From: Clostridiales bacterium UBA735
GTDB taxonomy: Bacteria > Bacillota > Clostridia > Oscillospirales > Oscillospiraceae
Direction of reading: 5' to 3'
NCBI GenBank assembly: GCA_002298695.1
Contig: DBLB01000010.1
Location: forward strand, 1-7,819
DNA length: 7,819 nucleotides
The notes under the pieces: model-generated
Seen by the model: the letters and a program-made list of their open reading frames with translations, nothing else
Told to the model about the DNA's origin: nothing
The model's database searches: none
In this document: piece by piece, positions 1 to 6,040 of the stretch
Position numbering within the stretch: the first letter of the stretch is position 1
How the letters are laid out: each line of letters begins with the position of its first letter
Made by a program: the position numbers and the translations under genes

Positions 1-220
1 AGATCTCCGAATACGGAAACGGGATCAGCAGCACCGTATCGAGGTCGACGCCCTCCGGATACCCCGTGAACTCCCCCGTGTCCTCCTCCCGCTCGTGCGC
101 CCGGAATACCTCCCGGTCTGCGATCCCGTCCAGCTCGCTCAGCCACCGCACCTTGTCTTCCTCGCCGTACTGGTTCGGCATCAGCCGATCGATCGTTTCG
201 ATTGCTTCCCTGATTTTCAT
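1..220 (-). CDS. Putative head-tail connector (adaptor) protein, 5' part only
   Basis: The gene starts at the ATG at 220 and runs off the left edge, so only 73 codons are visible. The protein begins MKIREAIETIDRLMPNQY and continues with a segment reading VRWLSELDGIADREVF, then an acidic stretch and GYPEGVDLDTVLLIPFPYSE near the cut. I recognise this N-terminal pattern (helical start, 'PNQY', 'RWLSELDG', then a 'D-LL-P-PY' motif) from a family found shortly after the capsid gene in Clostridia phages and usually taken as a head-tail connector or head-completion protein. That role is inferred from position and resemblance; no connector fold can be seen from 73 residues. An AGGAGG at 225-230, 4 bases before the ATG, fixes the start. 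It is the first gene after the terminator-like hairpin at 242-263, so its expression may be lower than that of the capsid gene. It could instead be an unrelated small virion protein. Confidence 0.72.
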   Translation of the reverse strand, partial: MKIREAIETIDRLMPNQYGEEDKVRWLSELDGIADREVFRAHEREEDTGEFTGYPEGVDLDTVLLIPFPYSEI

Positions 221-241
221 AAACCCTCCTTCTACGGAAAA

Positions 242-263
242 GAGGGGGCTTTGCAGCCCCCTC
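242..263 (-). terminator. Intrinsic-terminator-like hairpin after the capsid cassette
   Basis: A perfect 9-bp GC-rich inverted repeat (GAGGGGGCT / AGCCCCCTC) with a 4-base loop lies between the 96-aa gene and the connector gene. Read on the minus strand, the stem is followed at once by TTTT (241-238) and then CC. On the plus strand no T run follows, so the element faces the direction of transcription. The T tract is short, so I expect partial termination rather than a full stop. That would lower transcription of the genes beyond it relative to the abundant capsid protein. Confidence 0.6.
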
Positions 264-291
264 CCGTCCATGCCGCACCGGCATTTCGTTG

Positions 292-582
292 TTACTTCGG
301 TTCGCTCCTGCGGTTGGCCTCAAAGGCTTCCTGCTGCGCCGCCTGCGCCTCCATCAGGCACTCGTAGACCGGCAGCGGCACCTGCGTCCGCTTGCCGCGC
401 GGCACCTGAAACGTCCGGCCGTTCACGCCGACAAACCAGAACTGCTGTTCGTTGCTGCCTGCGCGCGGCAGCGTGATCTCCCGCATGTCCGTCCACGGGT
501 CATGTTTCGGGGTGCTCCGCCCCTCGACATATACCGGTTCGTTTTCTTCGGTCACAGCTGCGGCTGCTTCTGTCTTTTCCAT
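292..582 (-). CDS. Small phage protein of unknown function next to the capsid gene (96 aa)
   Basis: This 96-residue protein has an acidic, alanine-rich and probably disordered start (residues 1-18). A compact beta-looking core follows (about 34-70: REITLPRAG, QQFWFVGVNGRTFQV, PRGKRTQVPL), and it ends in a charged, glutamine-rich helix (71-96). There is no signal peptide or membrane segment. The ATG at 582 has AAGGAG 7 bases upstream (590-595), and that site abuts the stop codon of the capsid gene 15 bp away, so the two are probably translated together at a high level. I recall similar small proteins directly after N4-gp56-type capsid genes in Clostridia phages, without an assigned role. A capsid-decorating or head-completion role would suit the position, but nothing in the sequence proves it. 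It is the last gene before the terminator-like hairpin, which places it in the capsid transcription unit. Confidence 0.85.
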   Translation of the reverse strand: MEKTEAAAAVTEENEPVYVEGRSTPKHDPWTDMREITLPRAGSNEQQFWFVGVNGRTFQVPRGKRTQVPLPVYECLMEAQAAQQEAFEANRRSEPK

Positions 583-597
583 AGGTTTTCTCCTTCC

Positions 598-1692
598 TCA
601 GTTCGCGTCGTCCACGGCGGAATACGCGCTCAGGCTTTCGATGCGCACCATGCGATCTTCATAGAGGATCTTCGCCGCGCCCTCATACTTGTAGCCGACC
701 GTGCTGAACTGGTTCAGCGGGCCGCCCGCTTCGTCCTTGGTCTTCACGATCATCTCCATCGTGCCGCCGTCCGGGTCGATCATCGCGAAAGCGTCTTTGC
801 CCATGACCAGCGTCGCATATACGCTGTAGTAAACAGCCGGTTTGCTGTCCGCAGCCGCCGTCTTGACCGGGCATGTACTGTCGTTCCAGATCTTCTGGTT
901 CGTCGATTCGATGAATCGCACGCCGTGCAGCTCGCCGATCTCGCCGTTGAACATCTCTGTCGCCGCGGCGTACTTGTGCGCCTCGATCCACTCCTTGCTC
1001 TGCCGCAGATCGTAGGCGACCGACGGATGAATGACGGCGACATACTTGCCGTTGATCGTCGGCGCGTGCATCTTCTTCAGGGTGGTCACGGCCTTGTTGA
1101 TCTCGGTCGGGGTCAGCACGGACGTGGTGTCCATGTCGCCGCGTTTCGTCACCTCGGTGTGTGCGCCGGTCGTCGCGTTCACCTTGTCACACAGCTGTTT
1201 CACCGTGCCGCTGATGACCTCGTTGCGCACCATCTTGTCAATGCTCATGCCGCCGGACGCGCCGAGCTCCTCGGTCGCGCCGAGGATGGCGTTGTCAATG
1301 GCGTGCAGCTCCAGCTGGTCGGTGATCGTGACGTACAGGCCCTTCTGCACGATGTCCTGCGTCATGCTGGACATGCCAAGCTTCTGTCCCGTCGGGATCA
1401 CGCCTTCGGTCAGCGTCTCCGCCTCCGGCAGCGTGTTCCACTTGCGCCATTCCACGCTCTTTCCGTGGTTGCGCGGCAGTGCCTGTTTCTTCGCCAGCTG
1501 CGCGAAGATGAGTTCCGGACGCGCATTCTCCAGCAGCTGCGTGTCGTAGAACGTCTTCATCGTCGGCGTCAGCTTGTTGGTCGTGTCAAACGCCGTGGTC
1601 TGGCCCGTATATGCGTTCACGTAGTTGCCGGTCGCGTTGGCCAGCGTACCCGCGTCCGCGAAAAACTGGAATCCGATTTTGTTCTTCCCCAT
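598..1692 (-). CDS. Major capsid protein, N4-gp56 family
   Basis: This 364-residue protein builds the icosahedral head shell. It shows the landmarks of the N4-gp56 capsid family: an N-terminal arm with FQFFAD (8-13); a helical stretch with ENARPELIFAQLA (55-67); the GKSVEWRKWNTLPEAETLTEG segment (77-97, a typical E-loop region); AVIHPSVAYDLR (219-230) followed by W235; GEIGELHGVRFIES (250-263); and GGPLNQFSTVGYKY (323-336). The length is about normal for compact members of the family, whose fold is HK97-like. No N-terminal delta domain or adjacent protease gene is evident, consistent with a separate scaffold protein. The start at 1692 has AGGAGG 8 bases upstream. The gene lies 19 bp after the scaffold gene and 15 bp before a small companion gene. 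Only two cysteines are present (168 and 274), so covalent disulfide cross-linking of the shell looks unlikely. Family assignment is strong. Confidence 0.95.
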   Translation of the reverse strand: MGKNKIGFQFFADAGTLANATGNYVNAYTGQTTAFDTTNKLTPTMKTFYDTQLLENARPELIFAQLAKKQALPRNHGKSVEWRKWNTLPEAETLTEGVIPTGQKLGMSSMTQDIVQKGLYVTITDQLELHAIDNAILGATEELGASGGMSIDKMVRNEVISGTVKQLCDKVNATTGAHTEVTKRGDMDTTSVLTPTEINKAVTTLKKMHAPTINGKYVAVIHPSVAYDLRQSKEWIEAHKYAAATEMFNGEIGELHGVRFIESTNQKIWNDSTCPVKTAAADSKPAVYYSVYATLVMGKDAFAMIDPDGGTMEMIVKTKDEAGGPLNQFSTVGYKYEGAAKILYEDRMVRIESLSAYSAVDDAN

Positions 1693-1700
1693 GTGATATT

Positions 1701-1707
1701 CCTCCTT
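1701..1707 (-). promoter_or_regulatory. Strong ribosome binding site of the capsid gene
   Basis: AAGGAGG on the minus strand lies 8 bases before the capsid ATG at 1692, just after the TGA stop of the scaffold gene (1714-1712). It matches the anti-Shine-Dalgarno sequence fully, as expected for the most abundant virion protein. Confidence 0.8.
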
Positions 1708-1711
1708 CTGC

Positions 1712-2569
1712 TCAGAGGACGATCTTTTCCCCCCTCTGAACCCTTCTGATGATGTCCGCGCGCTGCTCCTTCGTCCAGCTGCGCGGGTCGGTTCTGGTCA
1801 GCTCGCCGCCCGCAGCGTTCCCGCCGATCTCGTCGGGCCGTGCGGCCTGCGCCTGAATCGTGTTCATGACGTTGCTGCGCGCCATGTTCGCCGCAGCCTG
1901 TGCCTGTGCCTGCTGGATCTCTGCCATGTGCACCACCTCATAGGCGGTCTTCGGCGGCACGTTCGCGGCGATCAGCCGTGCAAAGTCCGCGTTTGCCATC
2001 TCGTCGTCGAAGTTCGCGCCGTACCGGGCCGCGACGTCTCGCTCAAATCCCGCACGCACATTCGCGAACGTCTCCTGGATCTGGTATTCCTGAAGCTGCC
2101 GGCGCATCCCTGCGGTTTGCGCGCGGGAAGCGTACTCGCTGCGTACCGCATCCGCCGTCGAGCCGCGCTCCATGGCTTCCGCTTCGTAGAGGCGGTTGTC
2201 CGCGCTGAATTTCTGCGCCAGCGCCGCATAGTCGATCTTTCGCGGGTCGGACGTGTCAATGCCGTAGAGCACGCCGAGCTGATCGACCAGCGGGGCCATT
2301 GCATCGATCTGCGCCTTCATCGCCCCTTGCCCCTTGAGGCGCTGCTTCACGGCCTTCTGTACCGCCGCGCCGACTGCGCTGTCGTACTGCTGCTTGTACT
2401 TGCCCGCGATCAGGCTCTCAAAGGTCTCTTCCTGCTGTCCCTGAGCGTCCGGGACGTTGACTGGCTGCTGCGGCGCTTGCGCCTGCGCCGGGGCTGCCTG
2501 CCCGCTCATCTGCTGACCGGCGACGTCAGCTGCGCCCGCCTGGGGCACTCCTGCCATATTGTCTGCCAT
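1712..2569 (-). CDS. Capsid scaffolding protein
   Basis: The protein has 285 residues and would act as an internal scaffold during procapsid assembly. It has a low-complexity, Ala/Gln/Pro-rich start (1-47); the motif TFESLIAGKYKQQYDSAV (49-66) running into a basic helix with AVKQRLKG (73-80); and a long, mostly helical, charged middle (about 85-240) with no predicted membrane segment. The C-terminus DPRSWTKEQRADIIRRVQRG (261-280) is short and basic. The 'F-SLI-GKYK' motif and basic C-terminal helix are what I recall from scaffold-like proteins between portal and capsid genes in Clostridia phages. A basic C-terminal helix is a common scaffold feature for contacting the coat protein. No protease motif is seen, so a protease-scaffold fusion is unlikely. 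The start at 2569 has AAGGAAG 6 bases upstream. The call rests on position between portal and capsid, composition and motif resemblance. Confidence 0.85.
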   Translation of the reverse strand: MADNMAGVPQAGAADVAGQQMSGQAAPAQAQAPQQPVNVPDAQGQQEETFESLIAGKYKQQYDSAVGAAVQKAVKQRLKGQGAMKAQIDAMAPLVDQLGVLYGIDTSDPRKIDYAALAQKFSADNRLYEAEAMERGSTADAVRSEYASRAQTAGMRRQLQEYQIQETFANVRAGFERDVAARYGANFDDEMANADFARLIAANVPPKTAYEVVHMAEIQQAQAQAAANMARSNVMNTIQAQAARPDEIGGNAAGGELTRTDPRSWTKEQRADIIRRVQRGEKIVL

Positions 2570-2599
2570 AAAATTCTTCCTTTCTGGCTTTCTGATTTC

Positions 2600-2628
2600 A
2601 GTCTACCACACGTTTTTTTGCTTTTCAC
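2600..2628 (-). promoter_or_regulatory. Candidate weak sigma-70-type promoter before the scaffold gene
   Basis: On the minus strand GTGAAA (2628-2623, 4 of 6 matches to TTGACA) is followed, after exactly 17 bases, by TAGACT (2605-2600, 4 of 6 matches to TATAAT). A TG one base upstream of the -10 makes it an extended -10 (TGGTAGACT). The spacer carries an A7 tract. It sits in the largest gap of the window, 30 bases before the scaffold ATG. Such partial matches arise by chance, so this is a suggestion only. Confidence 0.27.
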
Positions 2629-2634
2629 CCCACG

Positions 2635-2669
2635 CCGGCCTGCAAACGCGCTGCCGGGTTGCAGACCGG
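2635..2669 (-). other. Stable hairpin in the portal-scaffold intergenic region
   Basis: Inverted repeat CCGGTCTGCAA / TTGCAGGCCGG (minus strand) with a 13-base loop begins 5 bases after the portal stop codon. In the sense RNA all 11 positions pair, with one U-G wobble. In an antisense RNA the same position would be a C-A mismatch, so the sense transcript is the better-folded one. After the stem the minus strand reads CGTGGGGTGAAAA, with no U tract, so it is not a standard intrinsic terminator. It may protect a 3' end, mark a processing site, or insulate portal from scaffold translation. Confidence 0.5.
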
Positions 2670-2673
2670 TCTT

Positions 2674-4605
2674 TTATTCCGGCTGCGCGGCCTGCTGTGC
2701 CTGTTCCCGGGCATTTTGCACCTTCGGCGGTTCCTGCTGCTCTCCGGTGTTGATCTCCGCGCGTTCTCCGCCCTGAGCCGCCTGCGGCGCTGCCTGCCCG
2801 CCCTCGGCAAGGATCTGTTCCGCCAGCGCCTGCCCGAGCGACGGGTCATACCGGTCTGCAACTGCCAGCGCCATCTGCTGCCACTGTGCCAGCCGTTCCG
2901 CCAGCTCCGCGTTCTCCTGGATCTTCTGGATGATTCCGTCCTTCCCCTCAAAGTCCATCATGTCCAGCGTCGCCAGCGCCTGGTCGGTCATTTGCGGGTT
3001 GAAGAAGCCCAGCTGGAAGAACTGAAGCGCCAGCTCGTTCTGCGCCATGGCCGTGTATTCGCTGGCCTTCTGCGCCGAGACCTCGATGTCAAAGACCGGC
3101 TTCCGGAATCCGTCCGGCTGCCCGTCCATGCCCATCAGTGGCTGCATCCGAAGGCCCTGATTCGAATACTGCACGAACCGCTCCGTCCCCCGCCGGCCGA
3201 TGATCCGGAACTGCCGCGGCAGCTCGTAAAACTGCCGGATGCGTTCGATCACCATCCGGATGAGGCGCGCATACGCCCGGTATGCCGACTTCGTGCTGTC
3301 CCTGCTCGACCGGCCGGACGCCTCCTGCAAGGCCGCAATGGCCGAGGCCGCCGTCACGCCGGAGCTCGTCGCGCCGTTGTTCACGTCCGTGTTGCCTGTC
3401 GTCCACTTGAGTTCTTCGATCTTGTTCTGCAAGATCGTCAGATAGTTCGCGTTCAGCGGGTTCACCTGGATCTGCATCAGCGAATCCTGGCTGAGATTGC
3501 CGTCCACGTGGACGAACGGCTTCGTCCAGTCCGCGAATTCCTGTTCGTTCACGCTGCCGTCCGTGCGGCGGAACCAGCGCGGCGTCGCCGCCATGATGGC
3601 GTTTTTGATGATCGCCTGATTCATCCGGTCGATCTGCTCCTGCGCGCTCTTGCCGATGTCGATGTATCCGTAGCCCGCAATGCTGCCCTCCACCGGGAAC
3701 AGCGCATCCACCACAAACGGATACTCTCCGTCGTCGTAGAGGCCCGTCTCCGCCATCGGCCGCCCCACCGGCTGCTGCACCGGCACGCCGTCCGGCCCCA
3801 TCTCCGCCCGGTATCGCTGCTCGCGGTCGTTCTCCGTCGCCTGCAATACTGTGTCACCTACAAACTTGCAGAAATGCAGCACGGTTTTCCCGTTCTGATA
3901 TTTCTTGTAATACCAGTCCACCACCATGCTCTTCCCGTCCGTCGGCACGGTGTCGTCCGTGTTGTACTGCGACATGATATTTCCGTTCGACCGCAGCTTC
4001 CCTTCCAGCTCCGGATACTTCGCCGTCAGCGTCTCGTTGTCCACCAGCTCCGTCACAAATACGTTCTTCGATTTCTGGATGTCTGCAACGCCCGGTTCCC
4101 AGAAGAAGCTCAGAATGTCCACGGCCTGCACCGCAATGTCGCCGAGGCCGTTCAGCTTCTGCCGGTCCCACTTCACGTGCCAGACCAGCGTCCCCTGCTT
4201 CAGCTTCGTCCACTGGCTGTCCGAATAGACCTCTTCAAAATCGTTCTGTTCGAGAATGACCGGCAGAATGCTTGAAAGCCGCTCCGCCTCGTCCCGGTCG
4301 TCCGGTTCCCGCGGACGCACCGCCGGGGCCGGATAGGCCGCGATCGCGTCCGCGTGCTTGCCCATGATGACGTTGAACAGCCATGCGCTCGCCCACTTGT
4401 CATCCTCCGGATTGCCGCGCCGGATCTGCTGCCAGCTCTTCAGCCGCCACCAGTTTTCGCTCGCCGTCACGCGCGCTTCCAGATTGGCCTTTCCCGCCTT
4501 GTATTTCTGCAAGGTCGCAAACGCCTGCCGCACCTGGTTCTCGCCGATCGGCTGCACCGGTGCCGCGTCCGCCCGCTCATCCATTGTCAGATTTGCATTC
4601 TGCAT
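2674..4605 (-). CDS. Portal protein (P22/podovirus-like type)
   Basis: This 643-residue protein is the putative dodecameric portal at one capsid vertex, through which DNA is packaged and ejected. Diagnostic stretches are the N-terminal helical region with NWWRLKSW (51-58); DILSFFWEPG (163-172); the block from PFVVDALFPVEGSIAGYG (296-313) into DIGKSAQEQIDRMNQAI (316-332), typical of the clip/stem region; and SGVTAASAIAALQEASG (415-431) with SSRD just after, matching the conserved 'GVTAASAI-LQE' motif. The C-terminal 85 residues are helical and then rich in Gln, Ala and Glu, like the barrel or disordered tail of P22-type portals. The length fits the larger podovirus-type portals rather than short HK97-type ones. 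The start at 4605 has an AAGGGGG-type binding site 6 bases upstream, inside the preceding 67-aa gene, which it overlaps by 29 bp. Translational coupling is likely. A second ATG at codon 8 is a less favoured alternative start. Confidence 0.93.
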   Translation of the reverse strand: MQNANLTMDERADAAPVQPIGENQVRQAFATLQKYKAGKANLEARVTASENWWRLKSWQQIRRGNPEDDKWASAWLFNVIMGKHADAIAAYPAPAVRPREPDDRDEAERLSSILPVILEQNDFEEVYSDSQWTKLKQGTLVWHVKWDRQKLNGLGDIAVQAVDILSFFWEPGVADIQKSKNVFVTELVDNETLTAKYPELEGKLRSNGNIMSQYNTDDTVPTDGKSMVVDWYYKKYQNGKTVLHFCKFVGDTVLQATENDREQRYRAEMGPDGVPVQQPVGRPMAETGLYDDGEYPFVVDALFPVEGSIAGYGYIDIGKSAQEQIDRMNQAIIKNAIMAATPRWFRRTDGSVNEQEFADWTKPFVHVDGNLSQDSLMQIQVNPLNANYLTILQNKIEELKWTTGNTDVNNGATSSGVTAASAIAALQEASGRSSRDSTKSAYRAYARLIRMVIERIRQFYELPRQFRIIGRRGTERFVQYSNQGLRMQPLMGMDGQPDGFRKPVFDIEVSAQKASEYTAMAQNELALQFFQLGFFNPQMTDQALATLDMMDFEGKDGIIQKIQENAELAERLAQWQQMALAVADRYDPSLGQALAEQILAEGGQAAPQAAQGGERAEINTGEQQEPPKVQNAREQAQQAAQPE

Positions 4606-4780
4606 GCTCTTCCCCCTTTTCCTGTTCCTTTTCGTGCTGCACCTGCCCCAGCGCCATGCTGTGCAGCTCCGCCATGATCGGCTGCACCACCAGCTCCGCC
4701 ACCACCGGCGGCAGTCCCGAACCGTTGATGTCCGCGATCAGCTTTTCCCGTAATGCCGCAATTGCCGTTCCGATTCCCAT
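4577..4780 (-). CDS. Small phage protein of unknown function overlapping the portal gene (67 aa)
   Basis: The protein begins MGIGTAIAALREKLIADING, then SGLPPVVAELVVQPIMAEL (21-39), and ends in a strongly charged Glu/Lys/His-rich tail (about 47-67). It looks like a mainly helical soluble peptide with no membrane segment or signal sequence. It is very probably a real gene. The ATG at 4780 has a full AGGAGG 5 bases upstream, this site is fused to the stop codon of the fibre-like gene (TAAGGAGG), and the frame is open up to a 29-bp overlap with portal. I recall similar short proteins before portal genes in Clostridia phages, annotated only as hypothetical. Translation through this frame could deliver ribosomes to the portal start, whose own binding site is weaker, so one role may be coupling. 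A function in the virion cannot be read from the sequence. Confidence 0.78.
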   Translation of the reverse strand: MGIGTAIAALREKLIADINGSGLPPVVAELVVQPIMAELHSMALGQVQHEKEQEKGEEHAECKSDNG

Positions 4781-4783
4781 ATT

Positions 4784-4793
4784 CTCCTCCTTA
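4784..4793 (-). promoter_or_regulatory. Stop codon fused with ribosome binding site (fibre gene / 67-aa gene)
   Basis: The TAA of the fibre-like gene (4793-4791) forms the first bases of TAAGGAGGAG, the binding site of the 67-aa gene, 5 bases before its ATG. This links termination of one gene to initiation of the next and supports the 67-aa frame as real. Confidence 0.75.
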
Positions 4794-6026
4794 TGCGATC
4801 TTCGTTCCGTTGACGTACAGCCCGCCCGAGGCGTAGATGCTGACCTGCCCGCCGCCGATGGTGATCGACCCGTTCGCGCCGCCGCCTCCCGCGCCGAGAT
4901 ACACGTTGCCGCCCGAGCTGAGGCGCAGGCCGTTCATGCCATACACTTCGAGGCCCGCCGTCCCCACGGAGTTGATTCCCGCGTAGATGATGCCCTGCGT
5001 TCCGACTGTGATCGTGTCCCCGGCCAGATTGCCGCTGTACTGCCCCTGCTCCGTCACGTAGCTCATCAGCGCGCTCAGCTGCGAATAGACCGTGTTCGCA
5101 AGGTAGTTCAGCTGCGACGCGATGTCCACGCCGCCGACGTACAGGCTGCTCGCCGTCACTGTGCCGGATACGTTGACGCCCGTCGCCGTCAGATTCCCCT
5201 CTGCATCCACCTTGAACTTGTCCTTGACCGACAGCCCGCTCACGCCGAAATAGAGACCTTCCGCGTTTGCCAGCTGATTTTTCAGGAAATAGATGCTCGT
5301 CTGCGATACCGTCCACGGGCCGATCCTGGACATTGCACCTGCCGTCAGCGTGCCGGAGAGCACCGCGTTCGTCGCTTCCAGCGTGCCGGACGGGAAATGC
5401 AGCTTCTTCCCCGAGAGATAGGCCACCTCGTCCCCGTCCTGCCAGAACGACACGCGCCCCGGCGTGACGGTCACCAGCTCGTTCTGCGTCCTGTCGATGA
5501 CGTTCCCGCCGTCGTCCGTGACCGTCGTCGCGATATTCCCGACGCCCACGCCGTAGACCGGCTTCACCCCGTCGTAGTAGAGCAGCCCGGTCTTTACATA
5601 CTGCTGCGCGTTCACCGTGAACGCGTTGTTCACGCCCGCCGCATAGTCGTAGAGCTGCCGGATGCCGAACTCGTTTCCCTCTACGGTCATCGTGGCCTCT
5701 TCCCAGTATTTCCCGAAGTCCGAGACCGCCACATAGTTCCCGGACAGCTTCGTCCGAAATTCCTCGCTGTTTGCCGCCGCGAAGTCCGCCGTCTTGATGA
5801 TGAGCGCCTTCAGCGACGCATAGCCCGAGAGCGTCGTTTTCCGCTCGTCGTCCGTCATGCCGTCCGCGTCGATCGCCTGCGATACCTCCCGCAGCACCGC
5901 TCCGGCAGACCAGTCCGCCAGATTCAGCTGATCGGTCAGCGTGCAGAGATACCGCCGCATGCTCTCCAGCTGTTCGCCGGTCGTCTTTCCCGTCAGCGAC
6001 GGATAGGCCAGCGTCAGACTGCCCAT
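4791..6026 (-). CDS. Tail-fibre-like virion protein with beta-helical shaft (411 aa)
   Basis: The N-terminal part (1-130) is mostly helical and begins MGSLTLAYPSLTGKTTGEQL, with RRYLCTLTDQLN after it. I recall this 'YPSLTG-TTEEQL-RYL' type of start from Clostridia phage tail and fibre proteins. Residues 130-210 are beta-rich. Two related repeats follow (GTLEATNAVLSGTLTAG at 214-230 and GNLTATGVNVSGTVTAS at 277-293), then a helical segment (304-325) and a glycine-rich beta-helix-like end (363-410) closing with GGLYVNGTKIA. This layout fits a trimeric fibre or baseplate-type spike; receptor binding is inferred. I chose the ATG at 6026 because AAGGAGGG (6033-6040) lies 6 bases upstream. A longer frame from 6092 would add 22 cysteine-containing, atypical residues, lacks a good binding site and overlaps the upstream gene. 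No catalytic or chaperone domain is visible, so enzymatic depolymerase activity is not supported. Confidence 0.78.
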   Translation of the reverse strand: MGSLTLAYPSLTGKTTGEQLESMRRYLCTLTDQLNLADWSAGAVLREVSQAIDADGMTDDERKTTLSGYASLKALIIKTADFAAANSEEFRTKLSGNYVAVSDFGKYWEEATMTVEGNEFGIRQLYDYAAGVNNAFTVNAQQYVKTGLLYYDGVKPVYGVGVGNIATTVTDDGGNVIDRTQNELVTVTPGRVSFWQDGDEVAYLSGKKLHFPSGTLEATNAVLSGTLTAGAMSRIGPWTVSQTSIYFLKNQLANAEGLYFGVSGLSVKDKFKVDAEGNLTATGVNVSGTVTASSLYVGGVDIASQLNYLANTVYSQLSALMSYVTEQGQYSGNLAGDTITVGTQGIIYAGINSVGTAGLEVYGMNGLRLSSGGNVYLGAGGGGANGSITIGGGQVSIYASGGLYVNGTKIA

Positions 6027-6032
6027 GATGCT

Positions 6033-6040
6033 CCCTCCTT
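6033..6040 (-). promoter_or_regulatory. Ribosome binding site deciding the fibre gene start
   Basis: AAGGAGGG on the minus strand, 6 bases before the ATG at 6026 and overlapping the TGA stop of the upstream gene (6042-6040) by one base. It favours 6026 over the upstream in-frame ATG at 6092. Confidence 0.8.

Noticed and set aside
2635..2678. Plus-strand terminator: hairpin followed by TCTTTTATT.
   Set aside because: No plus-strand gene exists to be terminated and the stem contains a C-A mismatch in that orientation. The T-rich part is partly the portal stop codon region.
4606..4624. A-AAG-GGG heptamer at the end of the 67-aa gene, which fits a -1 frameshift pattern.
   Set aside because: A -1 shift reaches a stop within about 10 codons and does not enter the portal frame, which would need +1. 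A purine-rich binding site for portal explains the sequence.
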